From: Verrucomicrobiales bacterium
Lineage (GTDB): Bacteria > Verrucomicrobiota > Verrucomicrobiia > Verrucomicrobiales > DEV007
NCBI GenBank assembly: GCA_013003335.1
Contig: JABDJT010000226.1
Location: 1 to 5,439, forward strand
DNA: 5,439 nucleotides
Direction: 5' to 3'
Shown here: in pieces, positions 1-5,439 of the stretch
Layout: the number at the start of each line of letters is the position of its first letter
Position numbering within the stretch: the stretch's first letter is position 1
The notes under the pieces: generated by a model
The model's input: only the letters and a program-made list of their open reading frames with translations
What the model was told of the DNA's origin: nothing
The model's database searches: none
Program-made: the position numbers and the translations under genes

Positions 1-1
1 G

Positions 2-595
2 GTCGCAGGCGTGCGTTGCGGATTCGACGGTGAAATGCTGAAAATCAAGGAGGTCGGTCCGGCACTCGGGCACAAACACGGCCGCGGCCTGCTGGAACCG
101 TCGGTCACGAAATTCGGTGACCGGTTATTCATGACGATCCGGGCCGAAGACAGCCGGGGCTACGTTGCCACGAGCGCCGACGGTCTCGATTACGGTGAGA
201 AAAAAGCGTGGACCTGGGACGACGGGACGCCGCTCGATCTATCCACGACCCAGCAACACTGGCTGACTCATTCCGACGGCCTGTTCCTCGTTTACACGCG
301 GAAAGACGAATCCAATACCGGTGTGATCCGCTGGCGTTCACCCCTTTGGGTCGCCCGGGTCGACCCGGATAAACTCTGCCTGATCCGCGAGACTGAGCAA
401 GTTGTTCTGCCCCTCCTCGGCGACGGCGTAAACGATCCCGACAGGGTCGCTCTAATGGGCAATTTTCACGTCACCAACGCCAGCCCCGATGAATCGTGGG
501 TGACGGTCGGCGAATGGCTCCCGCGGGGAGGCGCGCTCGGTGACTTGCTGATGGCGCGGATTCGGTGGTCGAAGCCGAACCGGCTGGTGACTTGA
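2..595 (+). CDS. Sialidase-like (exo-alpha-sialidase fold) protein, C-terminal part, 5' end cut by window edge
   Basis: The reading frame is open from base 2, before the GTG at 11, so the gene most likely begins outside the window and about 197 C-terminal residues are visible. Counting from the codon at 11, S55-A-D57-G-L-D-Y61 resembles an Asp-box of sialidase-type beta-propellers. The stretch GRGLLEPSVTKFGDRLF followed by TTQQHWLTHSDGLFLVYTR is the type of sequence I recall from planctomycete and verrucomicrobial proteins annotated as exo-alpha-sialidase. Known sialidases hydrolyse terminal sialic acids, but many members of this environmental group have no proven substrate, and the N-terminal part that would carry the arginine triad is not visible. 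It converges on the sulfatase, with the TGA at 593-595 directly touching the neighbouring stop. The fold call is fairly good; enzymatic activity is uncertain. It could be another six-bladed propeller hydrolase or a non-catalytic propeller. Confidence 0.7.
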   Translation, partial: VAGVRCGFDGEMLKIKEVGPALGHKHGRGLLEPSVTKFGDRLFMTIRAEDSRGYVATSADGLDYGEKKAWTWDDGTPLDLSTTQQHWLTHSDGLFLVYTRKDESNTGVIRWRSPLWVARVDPDKLCLIRETEQVVLPLLGDGVNDPDRVALMGNFHVTNASPDESWVTVGEWLPRGGALGDLLMARIRWSKPNRLVT

Positions 596-598
596 TCA
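593..598. other. Palindromic junction of two convergent stop codons
   Basis: TGATCA reads TGA on the plus strand (end of the sialidase-like gene) and TGA on the minus strand (end of the sulfatase gene). The coding regions abut with no spacer, so there is no intergenic terminator and any transcript end of either gene must lie inside the other gene. Confidence 0.9.
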
Positions 599-2071
599 CC
601 GACGGCTTTTCTCAAACACGAACATCTTCAGCAACTCGGTCTCAAGCCGCTGTGCGATCTCCGGCTCGCTGCTGAATCGGTCGTTCGTCTCGCCCAAATC
701 CTCTTTCAGATTGAAGAGCTTGTAGGGACTCTCGAATTTTTTACCGCGCGGTTGCTCCCTTCCGCCGGAGCCGGTTCCAAGGACCAGTTTCCAGTCGCCG
801 TCACGGATCGCGAACATCCCGGACCCGGAATGATGCACCACGGGTGCGCGCTTGAATTTCCCCGGTTGATTTTTGAAGAGCGGCACGAGGCTGAAACTGT
901 CCGGGGCGGCTACGGTCGGCGGAGGCAGTTTCGTTTTCGCTACCTCAGCGGCCGTAGCGAACAAGTCAACGTGGCAGATCGTGCGGTCGCTGGTCGATCC
1001 GGCCTTGATCACTTTCGGCCAGCGGACAAAAAACGGTACGCGATGTCCGGCTTCCCAGATGTCCGCTTTCGTGCCGCGCAGCAGGCCGTTGGCGGTGTGA
1101 TTTCCCTCAAAATAGGCCTGCACGGTTTCGTCTTTCACGTGATCCGGCGCATCCGTGTCCGTCTCGCGAAACATGAATGAGCCGTTGTCGCTCGTGTAAA
1201 TAACCAGCGTGTTTTCCGCGATACCGGCATCGTCGATTGCTTTCAAAATCTCGCCGACCGTCCAGTCGACCTGCACGATAAAATCGCCGTAGGGACCGAG
1301 ATCGGTTTTCCCTTGAAACCGCGGATGGGGCGAAACGGGCTTATGGGGCGCGGTCAGCGGGAAGTAGAGAAAAAACGGCTTGTCGCCAGTGGCGGATTTT
1401 GTGATGTGCCCGGCGGCCTGTTTCGTCAGTTCATCGAGGCAATCCACGATCGAAAAATCGGAACCGAGTTCGCCTTTGCGCAGGTACCCCGGAAAACCAA
1501 TGGCCGGCTGTTCGCGGTCCGGTAGGCCAGTGATCCTGTGCCCCTCAACGTAGACATAAGGCGGAAAATCGAGCGAAGCGGGGATCACGAGCGATCGTTC
1601 AAAGCCGACATCCACCGGCGAATAATCGAGAGGTTTCGCCCAATCCCACGTTTTTCCATCGTCCTTTGCCTGAAAGCCGAGACCAAGATGCCACTTTCCG
1701 ATCACCGCGGTGTGATAGCCCGCTGATTTCAAATGAGACGCAACCGTCGGGCGCTCCGGTTCGATCAACGGCCGGCCGTATCCGTTCAGGACGCCGGTTT
1801 TCATTTTACTGCGCCAGGTGTATCGGCCGGTCAGCGTCGCGTATCGGGTCGGCGTGCAAACGGCCGAGGGCGAATGCGCATCGGTGAACGTCATCCCCTC
1901 TCCAGCCAGTCGGTCCAGGTGCGGGGTCGGGATTTTCGAATCCGGATTCAGAGCCTGCACATCGCCATAGCCCATATCATCAGCGAGAATGAAGACGATG
2001 TTGGGTCGATCATCGGCCCTGGCAGCGAAAGCGAAACTGAGAACGAGGGAAAGTAGGACGAATCGATTCAT
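596..2071 (-). CDS. Secreted type I sulfatase (arylsulfatase A-like, formylglycine-dependent)
   Basis: Hydrolyses sulfate esters, probably on a glycan, outside the cytoplasm. The ATG at 2071 gives 491 residues, a normal length for the S1 family. A TTG four codons upstream (2083) keeps the frame but adds only MIRF and spoils the signal start. Residues 1-19 form a signal peptide with a likely cut after A17-R18-A19. The active-site set is complete: metal ligands D31-D32 (ADDMGYGD), the C72-T-P74-T-R76 signature whose Cys is converted to formylglycine, K126-W-H128 in GKWHLG, H243 in TAPHKP, D295-N296 in SDNG, and K335 in RGTKADIWEAGHRVPF. The region after the signature (KTGVLNGYGRPLIEP) reminds me of SulfAtlas subfamily S1_15, whose characterised members remove 6-O-sulfate from galactose or GalNAc; this is recollection, so the substrate stays open. 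The maturation enzyme (FGE or anSME) is not in the window. It lies downstream of the small secreted protein gene. Confidence 0.95.
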   Translation of the reverse strand: MNRFVLLSLVLSFAFAARADDRPNIVFILADDMGYGDVQALNPDSKIPTPHLDRLAGEGMTFTDAHSPSAVCTPTRYATLTGRYTWRSKMKTGVLNGYGRPLIEPERPTVASHLKSAGYHTAVIGKWHLGLGFQAKDDGKTWDWAKPLDYSPVDVGFERSLVIPASLDFPPYVYVEGHRITGLPDREQPAIGFPGYLRKGELGSDFSIVDCLDELTKQAAGHITKSATGDKPFFLYFPLTAPHKPVSPHPRFQGKTDLGPYGDFIVQVDWTVGEILKAIDDAGIAENTLVIYTSDNGSFMFRETDTDAPDHVKDETVQAYFEGNHTANGLLRGTKADIWEAGHRVPFFVRWPKVIKAGSTSDRTICHVDLFATAAEVAKTKLPPPTVAAPDSFSLVPLFKNQPGKFKRAPVVHHSGSGMFAIRDGDWKLVLGTGSGGREQPRGKKFESPYKLFNLKEDLGETNDRFSSEPEIAQRLETELLKMFVFEKSRR

Positions 2072-2072
2072 G

Positions 2073-2121
2073 AAACGAATCAACAGGGTTGTTTTGGCGA
2101 ATCAACCCTGTTTGATCGTTT
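2073..2121. repeat. Imperfect inverted repeat (hairpin) immediately upstream of the sulfatase start
   Basis: The arms are 2073-2091 and 2103-2121 with an 11-base loop. The inner 10 pairs are perfect (AACAGGGTTG against CAACCCTGTT). Beyond one bulged base on each side (2113 and 2078) another 3 and 5 pairs form, 18 in all. In the sulfatase mRNA the stem would end one base before the ATG and cover the ribosome-docking region. Read on the plus strand it is followed by TTTTT at 2119-2123 (partly within the arm); on the minus strand only TTT follows. It could be a terminator after the upstream gene, a brake on sulfatase translation, a plus-strand terminator that stops antisense read-through, or an RNA stability element. 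The repeat is seen directly; the function is inference. Confidence 0.7.
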
Positions 2122-2137
2122 TTCGGTCACCGGGTTT

Positions 2138-2620
2138 TTACTGCCCATTTTTCAGGCCGTTCACGAACGCCTCGATTTTTGCGCGAACGACGGCACCGGG
2201 GGAATCGGCGGAGCCGCCGGTGAGATCGAGGAACAGGGAATTGTCGGAACCTTCGGCCAGAACGGCTTTCAGGCGGCGGGTGTCCAAATCGAAAGCCCAG
2301 CCATGCCCTTCGACGTCGGGAGATGTATCAAATCGTTCCACGAATTTCCGGGCCTCGTGTTTGGGAATCGCGACGACAATCGTTCCGGCGGGAATTTTTT
2401 CGCGTTCGTCCCAGGTGTGGGCGAGAAAAAAGGAGGTATAGCTGTCATTGGCCCAGCGAAGCGGCTGCACCCAGGAAACGTCGACGCGAACGACCTGGTT
2501 CAGCAATTTGTCGCCGTGGCCCTTGACGTAATTGGCGGTGTGCTTTCCGGGGTCGGCGAAAGCGGCCGGTGCGATCAGGAGGGCGACTGCGAGGAATTTA
2601 GCGGTGGATTTGGTCTTCAT
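2138..2620 (-). CDS. Small secreted protein of unknown function (160 aa)
   Basis: I do not recognise a named family. ATG at 2620; TAA at 2140-2138. Residues 1-22 are a clear signal peptide (K2, K4, K8, then a hydrophobic core) with a likely cut after A20-F21-A22. The mature part of about 138 residues has no cysteine and no second membrane segment, so it is probably periplasmic or exported. The segment from about residue 38 (LLNQVVRVDVSWVQPL) through FFLAHTW to PAGTIVVAIPKHEARKFVERF alternates beta strands and ends in a helix, which is compatible with a small OB-like beta-barrel; this is a pattern impression only. It is divergent from the dehydrogenase and ends 66 bases before the sulfatase ATG on the same strand, so cotranscription is possible unless the intervening hairpin terminates. 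An AGGA lies almost directly against the ATG, too close for a normal Shine-Dalgarno site. Confidence 0.85.
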   Translation of the reverse strand: MKTKSTAKFLAVALLIAPAAFADPGKHTANYVKGHGDKLLNQVVRVDVSWVQPLRWANDSYTSFFLAHTWDEREKIPAGTIVVAIPKHEARKFVERFDTSPDVEGHGWAFDLDTRRLKAVLAEGSDNSLFLDLTGGSADSPGAVVRAKIEAFVNGLKNGQ

Positions 2621-2669
2621 TTCCTGTGAAAGATGCGAATCGGACCTCTCCGGTTACACTTTTTTGAAA
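2621..2669. promoter_or_regulatory. Divergent intergenic spacer, presumed promoters of both flanking genes
   Basis: These 49 bases separate the divergent starts of the small secreted protein (minus) and the dehydrogenase (plus), so both 5' regions must lie here or extend into the opposite gene. I see no convincing -35/-10 pair on either strand. A short symmetric element, CGGA-CCTC-TCCG, sits at 2641-2652, and a T-run/A-run (CTTTTTTGAAAATG) leads into the dehydrogenase start. The regulatory role follows from layout, not from a recognised motif. Confidence 0.35.
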
Positions 2670-3707
2670 ATGGCTGCTTCCACCCAATCCGAAATCGCTC
2701 TCGTCGAGCCCGGCCGGTTCGTTTCGCAAACCGGTCCCGCGCCGGTTGAAACGCCGCCCGGTCATGCGCGGCTTCGCGTGCGGAAAATCGGGGTTTGCGG
2801 GACGGACATTCATGCCTTTTACGGGCGGCAGCCGTTTTTTGACTACCCGCGAATTCTCGGACATGAGCTGGGCGCGGAGATTCTCGAAATCAACGGCGAT
2901 TCGGAATTGAAATCGGGGCAGCTCGTGGCGGTGGAGCCGTATTTGAACAATCCGGACTCTCCCGCTTCACAGCGTGGAAAAACGAACTGCTGCGAGGAAC
3001 TCGAGGTTCTCGGAATTCACACGGACGGCGGAATGCGCCCGGAAATCGTGATGCCACTGGAAAAACTCCACGCTTCCCAATCGGCAACCGCAGATCAGCT
3101 CGCCCTGGTGGAAATGCTCTGCATCGGAGCCCATGCGGTCGACCGCGCGGATATACAGCCGGACGATTACGCGGTCGTTTTGGGGGCGGGCCCGATCGGG
3201 ATGAGCGTCTTACAATTTCTTCAAACTCAGACCGACCTGGCCACCATCGCGGACATCAACCGCGACCGTCTCGAATTCTGTCGCGACGGTCTCGGTGTCG
3301 GCCGCACCCTCGCCCTCGATCCCGACGCCGGATCGATTGAACCGGCATTGAGGGACCTGGGAGGCGGAGTTTTGCCGACTGTGATCTTCGATGTCACAGG
3401 CAATCCGGGTTCGATGATGCGATGTTTCGAATTGATAGGTCATGGCGGGACAATTGTGTTTGTCGGTTTATTCCAGGGCGATGTGACGTTTTCTGACCCG
3501 AATTTCCATCGGCGTGAAATCACGCTGAAGTCGAGCCGGAACGCCACAGCGTCCACATTTGGACGGGTGATTCAGGCAATTGAATCAAACGAAATCGACA
3601 CAGCGCCGTGGATTACCCATCGGCTCCCGTTATCGCAAGTTCCGTGCCAGTTTGAAGAAATCGTGACCGATCCCGGCCTGCGAAAAGCGGTGATCGAAGT
3701 GGACTAA
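2670..3707 (+). CDS. Zinc-dependent medium-chain alcohol/polyol dehydrogenase, NAD-type
   Basis: Cytoplasmic oxidoreductase of the MDR superfamily, sorbitol / threonine / L-galactonate dehydrogenase-like branch, 345 residues, a normal length. The frame is open further upstream, to an ATG at 2532, but that extension overlaps the divergent gene and has no family sequence; the family N-terminus fits the ATG at 2670. Catalytic zinc ligands are C43 (GVCGTDIH), H65-E66 (GHE) and E148 (LVEML-IGAHAV, with Met where Pro is usual). The Rossmann motif is G172-A-G174-P-I-G177, and D195 at the end of the second strand favours NAD over NADP. The structural-zinc lobe, normally C-x2-C-x2-C-x7-C, is degraded: at about residues 92-108 only C107-C108 (GKTNCC) remain. 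The substrate cannot be read from sequence; a polyol, aldonate or uronate-derived sugar acid is likely, which would suit the neighbouring glycan-active genes. It ends 21 bases from the convergent lipoprotein gene. Confidence 0.92.
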   Translation: MAASTQSEIALVEPGRFVSQTGPAPVETPPGHARLRVRKIGVCGTDIHAFYGRQPFFDYPRILGHELGAEILEINGDSELKSGQLVAVEPYLNNPDSPASQRGKTNCCEELEVLGIHTDGGMRPEIVMPLEKLHASQSATADQLALVEMLCIGAHAVDRADIQPDDYAVVLGAGPIGMSVLQFLQTQTDLATIADINRDRLEFCRDGLGVGRTLALDPDAGSIEPALRDLGGGVLPTVIFDVTGNPGSMMRCFELIGHGGTIVFVGLFQGDVTFSDPNFHRREITLKSSRNATASTFGRVIQAIESNEIDTAPWITHRLPLSQVPCQFEEIVTDPGLRKAVIEVD

Positions 3708-3728
3708 TTTTGCCCGGTCACTCCCTGC

Positions 3729-4466
3729 CTATTCGATCGGGACTTTCTTCGGAAACGGAAGCTGCAGCCCGTCGGACTCGATCTTGACCTGCCCTCCGCG
3801 CAGCAAATCCTGCCCCCAATACCAAAGCGTGATCGTCTCGGAGTTTTTCGGGTAGGCATAAATCAGGAGAACCCGGATCGGTTCGGGCGCGACAGGAATG
3901 CGGCGACCTTCTTCCAGGGGAGTGCCGTCCCGGACATTCAGGAAGGTGATGTGCGGATCGCTGCCGTAGCTGATCTTGGTAATCGGGTCCACCGCCTCGA
4001 TGTCGTCGTAGTCGAAATGAACGGTGTGATTTTCCACGGTGACATCTACGGCCACCATGCGAACGGCAATCGGCGCATTCGGATCCGGAGCAAGGTGACT
4101 GTAACCCGTGTAGTTCCAGGCCTTGTGAACCGTCACCTTTCCGCCGCCGAGGCCGGCTGCCTGCTCACGGGTGCGTTTCGCGATGATTTGCTGGACGAGT
4201 TTTTCCTGTTGCTCCGGCGATAGCTGAACCGCACGCGGCTGCTGGTTCGGCTGGTTTGGCTTGATTTGCTGCATCGGGATTCCCGGAGCCGATGTGGTGA
4301 TTTCCCCGGAATCCGGCAGGATGGTGATTGCCTGTTCCGGATTGGCGGAGGGAGCAGAATTTTCAGCGGGAGCAGGCGGGTTTTCGCCGGTCTCCTTCTC
4401 GTTGCAGGAGAAAAGGAACAGCCCAGAGGCGATCAGCGCGGGCAGGGTCAATCGGAAATGGTTCAT
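3729..4466 (-). CDS. Lipoprotein of unknown function with Pro/Gln-rich linker
   Basis: ATG at 4466 and TAG at 3731-3729, 245 residues. A short basic and hydrophobic N-terminus ends in L18-F19-S20-C21, an acceptable lipobox, so Cys21 would be lipidated; the following Asn rather than Asp suggests outer-membrane placement if this bacterium uses a Lol-like rule. Residues 22-80 are a disordered linker rich in Pro, Glu, Asn and Gln. Residues 81-105 (LSPEQQEKLVQQIIAKRTREQ) look like a charged helix. Residues 109-245 form a beta-rich domain (KVTVHKAWNYTGY; RMVAVDVTVENHT; EPIRVLLIYAYPKNSETITLWYW) resembling, by general pattern only, extracellular immunoglobulin-like or DUF4352-like domains. I do not recognise the family. 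It lies 157 bases downstream of the rodA-like gene on the same strand and could be cotranscribed with it. No Shine-Dalgarno sequence precedes the start. Confidence 0.85.
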   Translation of the reverse strand: MNHFRLTLPALIASGLFLFSCNEKETGENPPAPAENSAPSANPEQAITILPDSGEITTSAPGIPMQQIKPNQPNQQPRAVQLSPEQQEKLVQQIIAKRTREQAAGLGGGKVTVHKAWNYTGYSHLAPDPNAPIAVRMVAVDVTVENHTVHFDYDDIEAVDPITKISYGSDPHITFLNVRDGTPLEEGRRIPVAPEPIRVLLIYAYPKNSETITLWYWGQDLLRGGQVKIESDGLQLPFPKKVPIE

Positions 4467-4623
4467 AAGGAAGGGTCGGAAAGAAATTGAAACACGTCAG
4501 GGAGGTTTTTGCCAACTCGAAGGCTTGTGACAGGCTGCACCTGAAAAACGAATGAACAAATTCGGAGCGAAGCGGAGTCAATCTGTTTGCCGAACGAACC
4601 CTGTTTCTTCAGTTCACTCCCTT

Positions 4624-5439
4624 TCAGGAATCAAGTTGATCGATGTCGAGTTCGCTGTGGGGATCCTCTTCTTCTTCAACTTCGACGCGATGAATCCAGA
4701 CGCTTTGAACCAGTCCCAGCAGGGACATGATGATCACCGCAAACGTGCCGCCGTAGCTGATCAGTGGCAGCGGAATACCGGTAATGGGCATGATCAGCAG
4801 GTTCATTCCGACGTTTTGAAAAATGTGGGCGAGGATCAAAGTTAGGACACCGACTGTGATGAGCCGCCCGAGCATGTCCCGGCTGTAAAACGCGACGAAC
4901 AGGCACAGCAGCAGCAGGACCATGAACGCAGAGAGCATCAGCAACGCGCCGCGAAAGCCGTGTTCCTCCGCCAGCACGGCGAACACAAAGTCATTGATCG
5001 CGGTCTCATTCGAAATAAAACCCATGTTGTTGACCGTTTTCGGATTGGCGAAGCCTTTGCCCGCCCAGCCACCAGAGCCGATCGCAAGCAGGTTGTGGTG
5101 GGCGGAATAACCTTCGTTCAGGATGTCGACTTTTTTGCCCATCAGCATATCGAACTGTACCGTGATCCTTTTTTTCTGGTATTCTTTCAGCCCGAAAAAG
5201 TAGGCGTAGGGCAGAAACATCGTGCCGACCAAAACGATCGTGATGAGGTAGCGAAACGGGATGTTTCCGACCAGGACCATCGCGGCAATCACAGGAATCC
5301 AGACCATGGCAGACCCGAAGTCACCCTGTTCGAGCACGAGGACGAAAGGTATGATTCCGGCAATTCCGGTCGCGACGAGCCGAATAAACGGATGCCGGAA
5401 CATCGGATGGATTTTGTGCATGCCCGAAAGGATCAGGGC
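4624..5439 (-). CDS. rodA: RodA/FtsW-family peptidoglycan glycosyltransferase (SEDS), N-terminus cut by window edge
   Basis: Polymerises glycan strands from lipid II in the inner membrane, with a class B PBP, during cell elongation. The frame stays open from the Met at 5421 to the right edge (ALILSG precedes it), so that Met is internal; about 271 C-terminal residues are visible against roughly 370 in the family. Counting from that Met: Q32-G-D34-F-G-S-A38 matches the QPDLGTA motif, Y81-Q-K-K-R85-I is the YQ..RI motif, then GSGGWAGKGF (115-124), N143-D144-F-V-F-A-V-L-A-E-E where D144 corresponds to the catalytic Asp, and the diagnostic MPITGIPLPLISYGGT (211-226). Hydrophobic segments lie near 13-30, 38-52, 57-76, 157-179, 186-203 and 222-243, followed by an acidic tail (VEVEEEEDPHSELD). 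NVGMN and MPITGIPLP favour RodA over FtsW. Odd points are HHN at 108-110 where QS is usual, and a divergent 125-142 loop. Confidence 0.9.
   Translation of the reverse strand, partial: ALILSGMHKIHPMFRHPFIRLVATGIAGIIPFVLVLEQGDFGSAMVWIPVIAAMVLVGNIPFRYLITIVLVGTMFLPYAYFFGLKEYQKKRITVQFDMLMGKKVDILNEGYSAHHNLLAIGSGGWAGKGFANPKTVNNMGFISNETAINDFVFAVLAEEHGFRGALLMLSAFMVLLLLCLFVAFYSRDMLGRLITVGVLTLILAHIFQNVGMNLLIMPITGIPLPLISYGGTFAVIIMSLLGLVQSVWIHRVEVEEEEDPHSELDIDQLDS

Noticed and set aside
752..1180. Open frame of 142 codons on the plus strand inside the sulfatase gene
   Set aside because: It is antisense to a complete, motif-bearing sulfatase. Its translation is low in family features and rich in Arg/Gly, as expected for a shadow frame in G+C-rich DNA.
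2072..2083. TTG start giving a four-residue longer sulfatase
   Set aside because: It lies inside the hairpin arm, is a rarer start codon, and the ATG at 2071 gives a better signal peptide. It cannot be fully excluded.
1989..2441. Open frame of 150 codons on the plus strand across the sulfatase start and the small secreted gene
   Set aside because: It is antisense to two genes with clear signal peptides and spans their spacer. No domain or start signal supports it.
2532..2669. 46-codon N-terminal extension of the dehydrogenase
   Set aside because: It overlaps the divergent secreted protein gene and has no similarity to the family N-terminus, which starts naturally at the ATG at 2670.
3708..3728. 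Terminator between the convergent dehydrogenase and lipoprotein genes
   Set aside because: The 21-base spacer has no stem followed by a T-run.
4553..4581. Possible promoter for the lipoprotein gene: TTGACT (minus strand, 4581-4576), 17 bases, then TGTTCA
   Set aside because: The -35 is good but the -10 matches the consensus at only two of six positions, so it is not reported as a feature.
4597..4606. AACCCTGTTT shared with the hairpin arm at 2104-2113
   Set aside because: A single 10-base match without the paired arm nearby is within what chance allows in this window.

Overview
The window carries six genes and no sign of a mobile element, CRISPR array, rRNA or tRNA. Moderately high G+C, a formylglycine-type sulfatase beside a sialidase-like gene, secreted orphan proteins, a RodA with PVC-like loop sequences and starts without usable Shine-Dalgarno sites together suggest a member of the PVC group. 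Verrucomicrobiota is the best guess, with Planctomycetota or a relative as the alternative. This placement is inference from gene content and remembered homologs, not from a search.

Layout: (1) bases 2-595 (+) are the C-terminal part of a sialidase-fold beta-propeller protein cut by the left edge. (2) Bases 596-2071 (-) encode a complete secreted type I sulfatase, convergent with (1); the two stop codons touch and form the palindrome TGATCA. (3) A strong inverted repeat lies just upstream of the sulfatase ATG. (4) Bases 2138-2620 (-) encode a small secreted protein of unknown function, in the same direction as the sulfatase and possibly cotranscribed with it. (5) A 49-base divergent spacer separates it from a zinc-type medium-chain dehydrogenase at 2670-3707 (+). 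(6) Bases 3729-4466 (-) encode a lipoprotein of unknown function. (7) Bases 4624 to the right edge (-) are the C-terminal two-thirds or more of a RodA/FtsW-family glycosyltransferase of cell-wall elongation.

The left half fits extracellular breakdown of sulfated or sialylated glycans: a sulfatase, a sialidase-like protein and a polyol or sugar-acid dehydrogenase that could act on a released product. That link rests on proximity and family only. The right half is cell-envelope housekeeping (RodA) followed by a lipoprotein in the same orientation.

No new multi-gene system was found. The items most worth a second look are the hairpin at the sulfatase start, the missing structural-zinc cysteines in the dehydrogenase, the two orphan envelope proteins and the divergent catalytic-loop region of RodA.
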